A stretch of 64,000 nucleotides of DNA from Saccharothrix luteola (lineage in GTDB: Bacteria; Actinomycetota; Actinomycetes; Mycobacteriales; Pseudonocardiaceae). Under the pieces are notes generated by a model. The model searched no databases, was not told the DNA's origin, and saw only the letters and a program-made list of their open reading frames with translations. The stretch covers positions 124,001-188,000 of the forward strand of contig NZ_JAJHUO010000017.1 of NCBI RefSeq assembly GCF_020859565.1, written 5' to 3'. Made by a program: the position numbers and the translations under genes. This document shows positions 51,994-60,292 of this stretch, piece by piece. Numbering within the stretch: the stretch's first letter is position 1; the number at the start of each line of letters is the position of its first letter.

Positions 51994-53601
51994 GTGGCCC
52001 GTTCCATCCCCGATCTACTGCGTGAACGCGTGCGGGAGACCCCGGACGCCGAGGCGCTGCGCCACCGCACCGGAAGCGGGTGGACGTCGCTGACCTGGGC
52101 CGAGGTCGGCGAGCAGGTGCGCAGGCGGGCGCTGGGCTTCCGCGGGCTCGGCGTGCGCGACGAGGCCAGGGTCGCGATCATGGCGGCCACCAGCGTGGAC
52201 TGGATCCTCACCGACCTGGCCGTGCTCGCGGCGGGCGGCGTGACGACCACCATCTACCCCAGCAGCACGCCGGACGTCGTGGCGCACATCGTCCGCGACT
52301 CGGGGAGCGTGCTCGTGGTCGCCGACCCCGACCTGGCGGGCAAGGTCGACGCGAAGGTCGTCACGCCCGACTGGGAGCCCGACGAGGTCGAGGGCGACTA
52401 CGACGCGATGGTCGACGAGATCACGCCGGACCGGCTGGCCACGCTGATCTACACCTCCGGCACCACGGGCACGCCCAAGGGCGTCGAGCTGACCCACGAC
52501 AACTGGCTCTACACCGCCGAGGCGATCCGCGAGCTGGGCGTGCTGACGCCGGAGGACCTGCACTTCCTGTGGCTGCCGATGTCCCACGCGTTCGGCAAGG
52601 TGCTCCAGGTCGGGATGCTCGCGACCGGCGCGCCCACCGCCGTGGACGGCGACGTGGACCGGATCGCGGCCAACCTGCTCGAACTGCGCCCGACCGTGGT
52701 GGCCGCCGCGCCGCGGATCTTCGAGAAGATCCACCAGCGGGTCGTGGCCTCCATGCGCGAGGCGGGCGGGGTGAAGGCGAAGCTGTTCGACTGGGCGTTG
52801 ACCGTGGCCGAGCACCCGGACTGGACGATCCGCCGCAAGGTCGCCGACAAACTGGTGTTCAGCAAGCTGCGCGAGCGGGTCGGCGGCCGGATCAAGTACT
52901 TCGTGTCCGGCTCCGCGCCGCTGTCGCGCCCGGTCGGCGAGTTCTTCGACCGCGCGGGCATCACGATCCTGGAGGGCTACGGCCTGACCGAGTCGTCGGC
53001 GGCGTCGTTCGTGAACCGGCCCGGCGCGAACAAGCTCGGCACGGTCGGCAAGCCGCTGGTCGGCACCGAGGTCCGCATCGCCGACGACGGCGAGGTGCTG
53101 ATCGGCGGGCGCGGCATCATGCGCGGCTACCACGGGTTGCCCGACGAGACCGCCGAGACGTTGCAGGACGGTTGGCTGCACACCGGCGACATCGGCGAGC
53201 TGGACGAGGCAGGTCGGTTGCGCATCACCGACCGGAAGAAGGAGCTGATCAAGACCTCCGGCGGCAAGTACGTCGCGCCGCAGGCGGTGGAGGGCCTGGT
53301 CAAGGCGAACAGCCCGTACATCGGCAACGTGCTCGTGCACGGCGACGGCCGCAACTACTGCGTCGCGCTGGTCACCCTCGACGCCGACCTCGCGCCCGCC
53401 GACCTCGACGCGGACGCCGAGGTCGGCCGGGCCGTGTCGGCGGCGAACGAGAAGCTGGCGCGGCACGAGACGATCAAGAAGTTCGCCGTGCTGCCGAAGG
53501 ACTTCTCGGTGGACGACGGCACGCTCACGGCGAGCCTGAAGATGCGGCGCAAGGAGATCGAGGGCCGCTACAAGGACGTGCTGGACGGCTTGTACTCCTG
53601 A
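51994..53601 (+). CDS. Long-chain acyl-CoA synthetase (FadD-like, AMP-forming)
   Basis: A 535-residue adenylate-forming enzyme that activates fatty acids with ATP and CoA. Seen are the P-loop-like LIYTSGTTGTPKGVELTHDN near residue 150, FLWLPMSHAFGKVLQ, the acceptor region ILEGYGLTESSAASF, DGWLHTGDIGELDEAGRLRITDRKKELIKTSGGKYVAP, and a C-terminal lysine in LTASLKMRRKEIEGRY. GGAGGT precedes the GTG. It is divergent from the TetR gene and overlaps the convergent DUF998 gene by 34 bp. Confidence 0.94.
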   Translation: MARSIPDLLRERVRETPDAEALRHRTGSGWTSLTWAEVGEQVRRRALGFRGLGVRDEARVAIMAATSVDWILTDLAVLAAGGVTTTIYPSSTPDVVAHIVRDSGSVLVVADPDLAGKVDAKVVTPDWEPDEVEGDYDAMVDEITPDRLATLIYTSGTTGTPKGVELTHDNWLYTAEAIRELGVLTPEDLHFLWLPMSHAFGKVLQVGMLATGAPTAVDGDVDRIAANLLELRPTVVAAAPRIFEKIHQRVVASMREAGGVKAKLFDWALTVAEHPDWTIRRKVADKLVFSKLRERVGGRIKYFVSGSAPLSRPVGEFFDRAGITILEGYGLTESSAASFVNRPGANKLGTVGKPLVGTEVRIADDGEVLIGGRGIMRGYHGLPDETAETLQDGWLHTGDIGELDEAGRLRITDRKKELIKTSGGKYVAPQAVEGLVKANSPYIGNVLVHGDGRNYCVALVTLDADLAPADLDADAEVGRAVSAANEKLARHETIKKFAVLPKDFSVDDGTLTASLKMRRKEIEGRYKDVLDGLYS

Positions 53602-54284
53602 GCCTGGCGGCGTTGCGCGGGGTGCGCCACCGCGATGGCCCACACCGCCGCCACCAGCACGGCGACCACCTCGGTCAGCACCAGCAGCCGTTCGACGTAC
53701 CCGAGCGGGATCACCCGCCACCAGGACGTGCCGACGACCGCGTTCACGCCGATCGCGTACAGGATCGGCGTGAACGCCAGGGCCGATAGCACGCCGAGCC
53801 GGAACGTCCACCGGGCGTGCGCGCCCCACACCGGGTCGCGCCGCCACGGTCGGGCCAGCATCATCGCCGCGATCGGCAGCGCGACGAACGCGAGCAGGCT
53901 GCCGAAGCGGTGGATGCTGCCGCTCATGCTCGGGCCGATGGCCCAGTTGTTCTTGGGGAAGATCACGACCAGCGTCAACCCGACCGACCACGCGGCGAAC
54001 GCCACCGAGCCCACCGAGTTCCACCTCGCGATGCCGCGTCGGACCAGCACGGCGAGGATCGCCACCGACCCGGCCACCAGCAGCAGGACGGCGGTGTCGA
54101 ACACCCAGCGCTGCGGCCCGAGGGCGTATTCGCTGATGGTGCGGCGGAGGTGTCTCGTGGAGTCGCCCAGCCGGTAGAGGTCCATCCCGCCGACGAGGGC
54201 GACGGTGAGGAGGACGGCGACAGCGCCCGCGAGGGCGACGAAGCGGGCCGGGGAACGGGTCGGGGCGAGTTCGGCGGTCAGCAC
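53568..54284 (-). CDS. DUF998 family membrane protein
   Basis: A 238-residue protein with six predicted spans (FVALAGAVAVLLTVALVGGM, VFDTAVLLLVAGSVAILAVLV and others). DTxRHLRRTISEYALGPQRW near the start, and FPKNNWAIGPSMSGSIHRFGSLLAFVALPIAAM in the middle are family marks of DUF998. Function unknown. GTG start. Its C-terminal coding end overlaps the FadD-like gene by 34 bp, tail to tail. Confidence 0.85.
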   Translation of the reverse strand: MLTAELAPTRSPARFVALAGAVAVLLTVALVGGMDLYRLGDSTRHLRRTISEYALGPQRWVFDTAVLLLVAGSVAILAVLVRRGIARWNSVGSVAFAAWSVGLTLVVIFPKNNWAIGPSMSGSIHRFGSLLAFVALPIAAMMLARPWRRDPVWGAHARWTFRLGVLSALAFTPILYAIGVNAVVGTSWWRVIPLGYVERLLVLTEVVAVLVAAVWAIAVAHPAQRRQAQEYKPSSTSL

Positions 54285-54711
54285 AACGGGCAGAACGGAC
54301 GGCGGCCGTCGTGTTGTTCCGGGACCGGTGGATCGACAGCTAGTCGACAGTGGGGCCCGTCCCGGTGGTGCCCCGACTGTGGATCACCCGACCGGGCGAA
54401 GAGTGCAACCTGGGACAACCTGAATCGCATGTCTCACGTTAGCCGGATAAAACGGCCGGCCCGGCGGCGACCAGGCGTGGGCAGGCGCGGCGCGGGTGCG
54501 GGGTGCGGGTGCGGGCGAGACAGAACGGGGGTGGGCGGGACCGGGCGAAGGCGGACGGCACGGGGCAGGCGAGGACAGAACGGGGGGTGACACAACGGGG
54601 GTGACCGGACGGGGGGTGGGGCGCGGGCGGCACACCTCGCCCTCGCTGGACCCGCAGCCGCACCCTGACCGAACCCGAACCTGAACCCGCCGCCGCACCC
54701 TCGACCCGCCC
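54285..54711. other. Gene-free G-rich low-complexity region
   Basis: I see no credible gene in these 427 bp. The first 150 bp are ordinary. From about 54470 the plus strand is strongly G-over-C biased and holds four loose repeats of ACAGAACGGGGG(T/G)G type at about 54518-54620, with several runs of five to six G that could form G-quadruplexes. Frames across it encode only Arg/Gly/Pro-rich strings. Confidence 0.7.
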
Positions 54712-55368
54712 TCACCGGGCCTGGGGTCGGAGCCCGTCGAGGATGACCTGGGCGAGGTGCGCCGAACGCGTCTCGCCGGCCTCCGCCTCGGCGTGCCGAA
54801 TCGCGGCGAAGGCGCCGGCGACGAGCGCCATCACCTCGTCGACGGTGACGTCGTCGCGCACCACGCCTGCCGCGTGCGCGCGGTCGAGCAGGCCGGCGAC
54901 CTCGCGGGTCAGGTCCGCCGCGACGTCCGGCGCGGCGGTGCGCAGGTCGAACTCGGCGGCCATCAGCGCGCTCTTCACGGCCGTGTTCTCCGCACCCATC
55001 GCGATCATCCGCGAGAGCTGGGTGAACAGCGCCGCGGGATCGTCGGTCGCGGTGAGCGCCTTGGCCTCCGCCACCAACTGCTCCAGCTGATCGGTCACGA
55101 CGGCCAGGTACAGGGCTTCCTTCGTGGGGAAGTGCCGGTGGACGGTACCGGGACCGACGCCCGCGCGGCGGGCGATCTCGTCGAGCGAGACGCCGAGGCC
55201 CTCGTCGGCGAACAGCTGCCGCGCGGTCCGCAGGACGCGCTCGCGATTGCGGCGCGCGTCGGCCCGCAGCTCCCGGTCACGTCCGGGAGTTGTCGGGGAC
55301 GTCGGCGTGGCGGGGGACTCGGGCGCGGCGGAGTTCGGCGCGGCGCGCTCGGGAGATCGGCTGGACAT
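54712..55368 (-). CDS. TetR-family regulator of the divergent SnoaL-like gene
   Basis: A 218-residue repressor. A disordered Ser/Pro/Ala start (MSSRSPERAAPNSAAPESPA) is followed by the HTH: NRERVLRTARQLFADEGLGVSLDEIARRAGVGPGTVHRHFPTKEALYLAVV, and a ligand-binding domain of the SAV-type with AAEFDLRTAAPDVAADLTREV. It is divergent from a SnoaL-like gene, and a 23-bp perfect palindrome lies in between, the expected operator. Confidence 0.9.
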   Translation of the reverse strand: MSSRSPERAAPNSAAPESPATPTSPTTPGRDRELRADARRNRERVLRTARQLFADEGLGVSLDEIARRAGVGPGTVHRHFPTKEALYLAVVTDQLEQLVAEAKALTATDDPAALFTQLSRMIAMGAENTAVKSALMAAEFDLRTAAPDVAADLTREVAGLLDRAHAAGVVRDDVTVDEVMALVAGAFAAIRHAEAEAGETRSAHLAQVILDGLRPQAR

Positions 55369-55413
55369 GGCGGTCCAGTGTAACCGGGGCGGCGCACCGT
55401 ATAGTCTGACCCA

Positions 55414-55436
55414 TAACCGGGGCGTCGACCCGGTTA
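55414..55436. promoter_or_regulatory. TetR-type operator, 23-bp perfect palindrome
   Basis: TAACCGGG-N7-CCCGGTTA is a perfect inverted repeat. A third half-site TAACCGGGGC lies at 55381-55390. Between them, TATAGT at 55400-55405 is a good -10 for the SnoaL-like gene, so a bound repressor would sit at the transcription start. The TetR gene begins 46 bp to the left of the palindrome. Confidence 0.8.
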
Positions 55437-55468
55437 ATGCGAATCGGACGATCACGCGGAGCGCACCG

Positions 55469-55834
55469 ATGACCACACACGACGCCGGAGCCCTCGTGCG
55501 GCGGATGCAGGAGTGCTTCAACACCCGGCAGTTCGACCAGGCCGACGAGCTGTTCACCCCGGACTTCGTCAGCCACCCCCTCGGCACCACCGGGTTCGAG
55601 GCGGGCAAGCGCGTCTGGCGCCTGCTCGTCACCCACTTCCCCGACTACCGCGTGGTCGCCCAGGACGTCCTGGTCGACCACGACAGAGTCGCCATCCGCT
55701 CGTCCGTCGAGGGAATCCCGGCCCCGGACGACGGCGTGCGGCCGATGTTGATCGAGGTCTTCCGCGTCGAGGACGGCCGGCTCGCGGAGATGTGGGGGCT
55801 CGGCCAGGGACTCCCCCGCGAGATCCTCCGCTGA
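55469..55834 (+). CDS. SnoaL-like/ester cyclase-type small protein
   Basis: A 121-residue protein of the NTF2-like SnoaL fold: LVRRMQECFNTRQFDQADELFTPDFVSHP, then FEAGKRVWRLLVTHFPDYRVVAQDVLVDHDRVAIRSSVEGI, and LIEVFRVEDGRLAEMWGLGQGLP. Family members act as polyketide cyclases, epoxide hydrolases or only as ligand binders; no residue decides here. It is under the divergent TetR regulator and is probably induced by a compound it handles. Confidence 0.85.
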   Translation: MTTHDAGALVRRMQECFNTRQFDQADELFTPDFVSHPLGTTGFEAGKRVWRLLVTHFPDYRVVAQDVLVDHDRVAIRSSVEGIPAPDDGVRPMLIEVFRVEDGRLAEMWGLGQGLPREILR

Positions 55835-55868
55835 GCGGTCGGCGGGTGCGGGCGGGGGGGGCGCCGAG

Positions 55869-56855
55869 TCAGCTGGACTGGCGGACCACGAGCGTCGGCG
55901 CGAACACGACGGAGCTGACCGGGCGGTCCGGGCGTTCGACCCGCTGCACCAGCAGCCTGGCCATCTCGGCGGCCATGTCCTCCACGGGCTGGCGCACCGT
56001 GGTCAGCGGCGGGTCGCACTCGACGGCCGGGCTGCTGTCGTCGAAGCCGACCACCTTGAGGTCCTCGGGCACCCGCCGTCCGCCGTGGCGCAGCACCGGC
56101 AACGCGCCGGTCGCCATCAGGTCCGAGGCGACGAACAGCCCGTCGACGTCCACGTCCACCAAGCGCCGTGCCGCCTCGGCGCCGCCCTCGCGGGAGAAGT
56201 CGCCCTCGACCACCGCCGGCTCGGGCAGGCCGTGCCGGGCCGCGGCGTCGCGGAAGCCGCGCAGCCGGTCCTGGCCGGCGGGCGTCTCCAGCGGGCCGGT
56301 GATGGTCGCCAGCCGTCGGCACCCCGAGGCGACCAGGTGGTCGGCGGCGAGCCCGGCCCCCGCGGCCTGGTCGACGTCGACGTAGGTGATCGACATCGGC
56401 CGGACCGGGCGCGCGGCCAGCACGACCGGCAGGTTCGCCTCGATCAGCTGCCGCGGCAGCGGGTCGGCGTCGTGGGTGTGGATCAGGATCACGCCGTCCA
56501 GCCGGTGCTGCCGGATGTCGTCCACCACCTCGCGGTGATCACCCGTGGTCAGCACCAGCTGCACGCCGAGCGGCCGGATCACCGGCAGCACGCCGCTGAC
56601 CACCCGGCCGAAGTACGGGTCGTGCACGGTGCGCCCCTCTTCCGGCAGGACGAGCCCGATGGCTCCTGCCCTGCGGGTGACGAGCGAACGCGCCGCGCGG
56701 TTGGGCGTGTACCCGGTCGTGGAGATGGCCTTCTCCACGACTTGGCGCAGCTCACGGTCCACCGTGGCGACCCCGTTGACGACCCGGGACACCGTGGCCC
56801 GGGAAACCCCCGCGATCCGCGCGACCTCTTCCAACGTGACTGGTCTGCGGTCCAC
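55869..56855 (-). CDS. LacI-family transcriptional regulator
   Basis: A 328-residue sugar-responsive repressor. Its DNA-binding part is VTLEEVARIAGVSRATVSRVVNGVATVDRELRQVVEKAI, with the hinge YTPNRAARSLVTRR, followed by the periplasmic-binding-type effector domain (IGLVLPEEGRT, VDGLFVASDLMATGALPVL, VVGFDDSSPA). The GTG start gives VDRRPVTLEEV. It lies downstream of the GH16/DUF1996 operon on the same strand. The AGAGAGCGCTCTCT palindromes around that operon's promoter are of LacI-family type, so this is the natural candidate regulator. Confidence 0.92.
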   Translation of the reverse strand: MDRRPVTLEEVARIAGVSRATVSRVVNGVATVDRELRQVVEKAISTTGYTPNRAARSLVTRRAGAIGLVLPEEGRTVHDPYFGRVVSGVLPVIRPLGVQLVLTTGDHREVVDDIRQHRLDGVILIHTHDADPLPRQLIEANLPVVLAARPVRPMSITYVDVDQAAGAGLAADHLVASGCRRLATITGPLETPAGQDRLRGFRDAAARHGLPEPAVVEGDFSREGGAEAARRLVDVDVDGLFVASDLMATGALPVLRHGGRRVPEDLKVVGFDDSSPAVECDPPLTTVRQPVEDMAAEMARLLVQRVERPDRPVSSVVFAPTLVVRQSS

Positions 56856-56865
56856 GTCAGCCTTT

Positions 56866-56955
<90 letters not shown>

Positions 56956-57015
56956 TCCCCCTCACGCTTTTTTCGGGGGGTGGCGCACCCGCGGCGGTGT
57001 CCCCGCACCCACCCG

Positions 57016-58725
57016 TCACTGGTAGACGCGGACGTAGTCGACCAGCATGCGCTGCGGGAAGACCGTGGTGGCGTCCGGTGGGCCGGGCCAGTCACCGCCC
57101 ACCGCGTTGTTGAGCAGGATGAAGAACGGCTTGTCGAACACCCACGGGCCGCGGGTCGCCTCCACCGTCGCCTTGTCGATGGTGAGGACGGTCACGTCGT
57201 CGATGCTGAACACCATGCCCTTGCTGTTCCAGTCGACGCGGAACACGTGGAAGGCGTTCGCGTAGTCCTGGCCGATGTCCCGCATCGCCCCGATCCCGCC
57301 GCCGCCGAAGTAGGCCGGGCCGTGGATCGTCTGGTACGCGGTGTTCGGCTCACGGCCCAGGTGCTCCATGATGTCGATCTCACCGCTCGCGGGCCACGGC
57401 GTGCCCTTGAAGATGTCCGTGCCGAGCATCCAGAACGCGGGCCACAGGCCCTTGGTGCCCGACACCCGGACGCGGGCCTCGAAGCGGCCGTAGGTCCACG
57501 ACGCCTTGCCCTCGGTGATGATCCGGGCCGAGGTGTACTGGCACGTGCCGCTGCCGCTGACCGGGTCGACCGGGCACGCCGAGCCCGGCGTGACCTCCCG
57601 CCTGGCCTCCAGCACCATGTTCCCGGCGCCGTCGGTGAACGCGTTGCGGTTGTCGGTGTAGTACTGCAGCTCCGCGTTCTGCCCGGTGCCGGTCTCCGGC
57701 CGCCACTTGCCCGCGTCCGGCCTCGTGCCCGCGGGCGCGTTGAACTCGTCGCTCCACACCAGCCGCAGCGGGTTGCCGGGGTCCGGTGCCTGCGGTGGCG
57801 GCGTGGGGTTGCCGCCGGTGCCGTAGACCTGGAACTCCCACAGCGAGTAGCCGTACTGGCCGCTGCGCTTGGTCAGGTTCACCCGGACGTACCGACCCGT
57901 GCCGGTCACGGTGAACGTCTGCTTGAACCCGGTGCCGTTGGTGACGGTGTGGATCGTGGTCCAACTCGACGCGGTGGCCGAGGTCTGGATCTCGAACCCG
58001 CTGGCGAACGCCGGGTCCCACTGCACAACGACCTTGCTGACCTGCGCGGTCGCGCCCAGGTCGACGTAGATCCAGCCCGGGTCGACCCACCCGGTGGTGG
58101 GGCTGGTGGCCCAGCGGGTGGCCGGGTTGAAGTCCAGCGCCTTGGCGGGCGTGCACTGCGAGCAGTGGCCGTCGTCCTGGAACGACGAGGCGAACGCGGG
58201 CTTGTTGTACGACAGCAGTTGCTCGCCGGGCGGGTTGCCGCCCGTGGTTCCGGTGCGCACGGCGAACTCCCACAGGGATACGCCGTACTGGGTGGCCCGG
58301 GCGGTGGTGTAGACGCGGACGTAGCGGCCCGTGCCGGTGAAGGTGACGTTCTGCGTGCCGCCCGTGCCGGTGGCGGTCTGGTGGACGGTCGTCCACGTCG
58401 AGCCGTCGGCCGAGACCTGGAGCTGGAACGCGGTGGCGTACGCGGCCTCCCACTGCAGCGTCGCGCCGCACACCTCGCGGCTCGCGCCGAGGTCGACCCG
58501 CAGCCACTGCGGGTCGCTGAACGCGCTCGACCAGCGGGTGCCCGCGTTGCCGTCGACCGCCGAGGCGGCCGTGAACGGGCTGCCCGTCTCCACCGACGAG
58601 GCGGTGACGGGTGCGTTCAGCGCCGCGTTGGCCGTGCCGCACTCGGCCGCCTGGACCGCGGTGACCGGCACGACCAGCGCGGTGAGCAGGGCGAACGCCG
58701 CGCCGAGCCGGATCGGTGCCCTCAT
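57016..58725 (-). CDS. Secreted GH16 beta-glucanase with two F5/8-type (CBM32-like) modules
   Basis: A 569-residue secreted enzyme. A signal peptide (MRAPIRLGAAFALLTALVVP, cleaved near VQA-AE) is followed by two discoidin-like modules, about 35-160 (VDGNAGTRWSSAFSDPQWLRVDLG, ATQYGVSLWEFAV) and about 170-305 (ALDFNPATRWATSP, YGYSLWEFQVYG). After a Pro-rich linker comes the GH16 domain: LVWSDEFNAPAG, SARIITEGKASWTYGRFEARV, and the catalytic GEIDIMEHLG with both glutamates. It likely cuts beta-1,3-glucan. It overlaps the DUF1996 gene by ATGA and is the second gene of the operon. Confidence 0.94.
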   Translation of the reverse strand: MRAPIRLGAAFALLTALVVPVTAVQAAECGTANAALNAPVTASSVETGSPFTAASAVDGNAGTRWSSAFSDPQWLRVDLGASREVCGATLQWEAAYATAFQLQVSADGSTWTTVHQTATGTGGTQNVTFTGTGRYVRVYTTARATQYGVSLWEFAVRTGTTGGNPPGEQLLSYNKPAFASSFQDDGHCSQCTPAKALDFNPATRWATSPTTGWVDPGWIYVDLGATAQVSKVVVQWDPAFASGFEIQTSATASSWTTIHTVTNGTGFKQTFTVTGTGRYVRVNLTKRSGQYGYSLWEFQVYGTGGNPTPPPQAPDPGNPLRLVWSDEFNAPAGTRPDAGKWRPETGTGQNAELQYYTDNRNAFTDGAGNMVLEARREVTPGSACPVDPVSGSGTCQYTSARIITEGKASWTYGRFEARVRVSGTKGLWPAFWMLGTDIFKGTPWPASGEIDIMEHLGREPNTAYQTIHGPAYFGGGGIGAMRDIGQDYANAFHVFRVDWNSKGMVFSIDDVTVLTIDKATVEATRGPWVFDKPFFILLNNAVGGDWPGPPDATTVFPQRMLVDYVRVYQ

Positions 58726-59984
58726 GGCCGACCGTCCGCGCCGCACTTGATGATGGGGTTGATGCAGTCGCGCACCCGGCGGGCGAGTTCCGCCTCCGGC
58801 CACGCGTTGAAGAAGTCGCCGTGCATGGTGAAGCCCGGTCCGGAGGCGAGCCTGAACCGCGACGGGTCGCCGCTCACCGGGTAGCGCAGCACCTGGCGCA
58901 GCTTCGGCACGGGCACCGGGTGGGTGGCCGGGCAGTCGGCGTTCACCGGGTACGCCATGTGGCTCTTGTGGTCGGACGAGTCCAGGTCGCGGCCGTTCCA
59001 GCACTGCGGGAAGTCCAGGTAGGACTCCAGCATCGTGCCCGCCGGGCAGTTCACGAAGTCCTTGGACGCGCCGACGTGGCCGGCGTGCAGGCAGGACCAG
59101 CGGGAGATCGTGCTGGCGTCGGGCTGGGTGGCCTTGGCGTTGCCCGCGACGATCCGCAGGCCGAGCGGGAACGGCTGGATGCGCGCGATCACGTCGTCGC
59201 GCACGCCTTCACCGAGGTAGTAGAACGTGGTGCCGGTCGGTTCGACGGGCTGGTTGTCGGCGTACAGGGTGGGCACCCAGTACGAGGACAGGTCGGTGCC
59301 CGGGTTGCAGTTGCTCGTGCCGGCCAGCAGGGACTGAACGGTGGAGTGCGCGTTGGTCGTGCGGTTGCCGAAGAAGCTGTGCATGTGCGAGCCGCCGGGC
59401 AGGTTCGGCGCGACGATCGGGTCGTCCGGCAGGCGGTGGCTGTACGGGCAGTCCGCCAGGAACTCGGCGACCCGCACGATCGGTCCGCTGGAGTTGGGGA
59501 CGCCGAACACCTGGAACTCCCACAGCGACACGCCGTACTGGGTGGCGCGGGCGGTGGTGTGGACGCGGACGAACCGGGTGGTGGCCGAGACGGTCAGGTT
59601 CTGCACGCCGACGTTGCCGGACGCGGTGGCGATGGTGGTCCAGGCGTTGCCGTCGGCCGAGGTCTGCAGCTGGAACGAGCGCGCGTAGGCGGCCTCCCAG
59701 TTCAGCGTGACCTGGCTGATGGCGGTGGACGTGCCGAGGTCGACCCGGATCCACTGGGGGTCGGCCGCGGCGCTCGACCAGCGGGTGCCGGCGTTGCCGT
59801 CGACGGCGGCGGAGGCGGGCGTGCCGCCGTTCTCGGTGGAGGAGGCGGCGACGGGTTTGCCCTGGGACAGCAGTTCCGGCGCCGCGGAGGCGGGAGAGGT
59901 GACGAAGGTCAGTGCGGACGCGGTGAGGGCCGCGACGGCGAGCGTGGTGACCAGACGACGCCATCGGCGAATGGTGGGGATCAC
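58722..59984 (-). CDS. Secreted DUF1996 protein with N-terminal F5/8-type module
   Basis: A 420-residue secreted protein. GTG 59984 is chosen: upstream in-frame starts would include the operator, and the signal peptide (VIPTIRRWRRLVTTLAVAAL, cleaved after SPASA) begins here; GGGGAG is close before it. Residues about 35-165 are a discoidin-like module (VDGNAGTRWSSAAADPQWIRVDLG, ATQYGVSLWEFQVFG) very like the first module of the GH16 protein. The rest is DUF1996: DDPIVAPNLPGGSHMHSFFGNRTTNAHS, SSYWVPTLYAD, FPQCWNGRDLDSSDHKSHMAYP. The DUF has conserved His and Asp suggestive of a metal site, but its activity is unknown. Confidence 0.9.
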   Translation of the reverse strand: MIPTIRRWRRLVTTLAVAALTASALTFVTSPASAAPELLSQGKPVAASSTENGGTPASAAVDGNAGTRWSSAAADPQWIRVDLGTSTAISQVTLNWEAAYARSFQLQTSADGNAWTTIATASGNVGVQNLTVSATTRFVRVHTTARATQYGVSLWEFQVFGVPNSSGPIVRVAEFLADCPYSHRLPDDPIVAPNLPGGSHMHSFFGNRTTNAHSTVQSLLAGTSNCNPGTDLSSYWVPTLYADNQPVEPTGTTFYYLGEGVRDDVIARIQPFPLGLRIVAGNAKATQPDASTISRWSCLHAGHVGASKDFVNCPAGTMLESYLDFPQCWNGRDLDSSDHKSHMAYPVNADCPATHPVPVPKLRQVLRYPVSGDPSRFRLASGPGFTMHGDFFNAWPEAELARRVRDCINPIIKCGADGRP

Positions 59985-60021
59985 GACTCCCCTTTCGAAG
60001 GGCTTTGCAGGGAAGGTTTCA

Positions 60022-60033
60022 GAGAGCGCTCTC
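60022..60033. promoter_or_regulatory. LacI-type operator, promoter-proximal
   Basis: GAGAGCGCTCTC is a perfect 12-bp palindrome just downstream of the -10 element of the DUF1996/GH16 promoter and 38 bp before the translation start. It shares its core with the second site at 60108. Confidence 0.8.
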
Positions 60034-60040
60034 ACAGCGG

Positions 60041-60069
60041 AACGTAAGACGGGCTCCTGTATCAGTCAA
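60041..60069 (-). promoter_or_regulatory. Promoter of the DUF1996/GH16 operon
   Basis: On the minus strand TTGACT (60069-60064) and TACGTT (60046-60041) are separated by exactly 17 bp, a good housekeeping-sigma promoter. It lies between two copies of an AGAGCGCTCT-cored palindrome, so a LacI-type repressor could loop the DNA over it. Confidence 0.75.
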
Positions 60070-60107
60070 GGAAAGCAGCCAGTTCCGGTCATCCCGGAAC
60101 AGCGACC

Positions 60108-60123
60108 CAGAGAGCGCTCTCTG
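60108..60123. promoter_or_regulatory. LacI-type operator, upstream
   Basis: CAGAGAGCGCTCTCTG is a perfect 16-bp palindrome. Its centre is 88 bp from the centre of the promoter-proximal site. It directly precedes the start of intergenic repeat copy C. Confidence 0.8.
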
Positions 60124-60126
60124 ACC

Positions 60127-60292
60127 TGAGCGTTGAATTCGGGGTACGCGAACGTAGGACACGCGCGACCTCAACGTAGGACACGCGCGACCTGAAGGTA
60201 CGACACGCGCGACGCGAACGTAGGACTCGCGCGTGAGTCCTACGTTCGGGACGCGCGTGTCCTACGTTCGGGACGGGTGAGTTGAGCGTTCA
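60127..60292. repeat. Intergenic palindromic repeat, copy C (array)
   Basis: Starts TGAGCGTTGAATTCGGGG, followed by units GCGAACGTAGGACACGCGC at about 22-bp spacing, four on this strand, then two inverted ones. At 60216-60247 a perfect 13-bp stem (GAACGTAGGACTC / GAGTCCTACGTTC) encloses a 6-base loop. The right end, read on the minus strand, begins TGAACGCTCAACTC, and its TGA is the stop of the idi gene. It separates that gene from the DUF1996 promoter region and may terminate idi transcripts. Confidence 0.85.

Noticed and set aside
60127-60292. Possible CRISPR-like array
   Set aside because: Units are about 22 bp apart with no unique spacers of constant length, contain inverted copies, and there are no cas genes.
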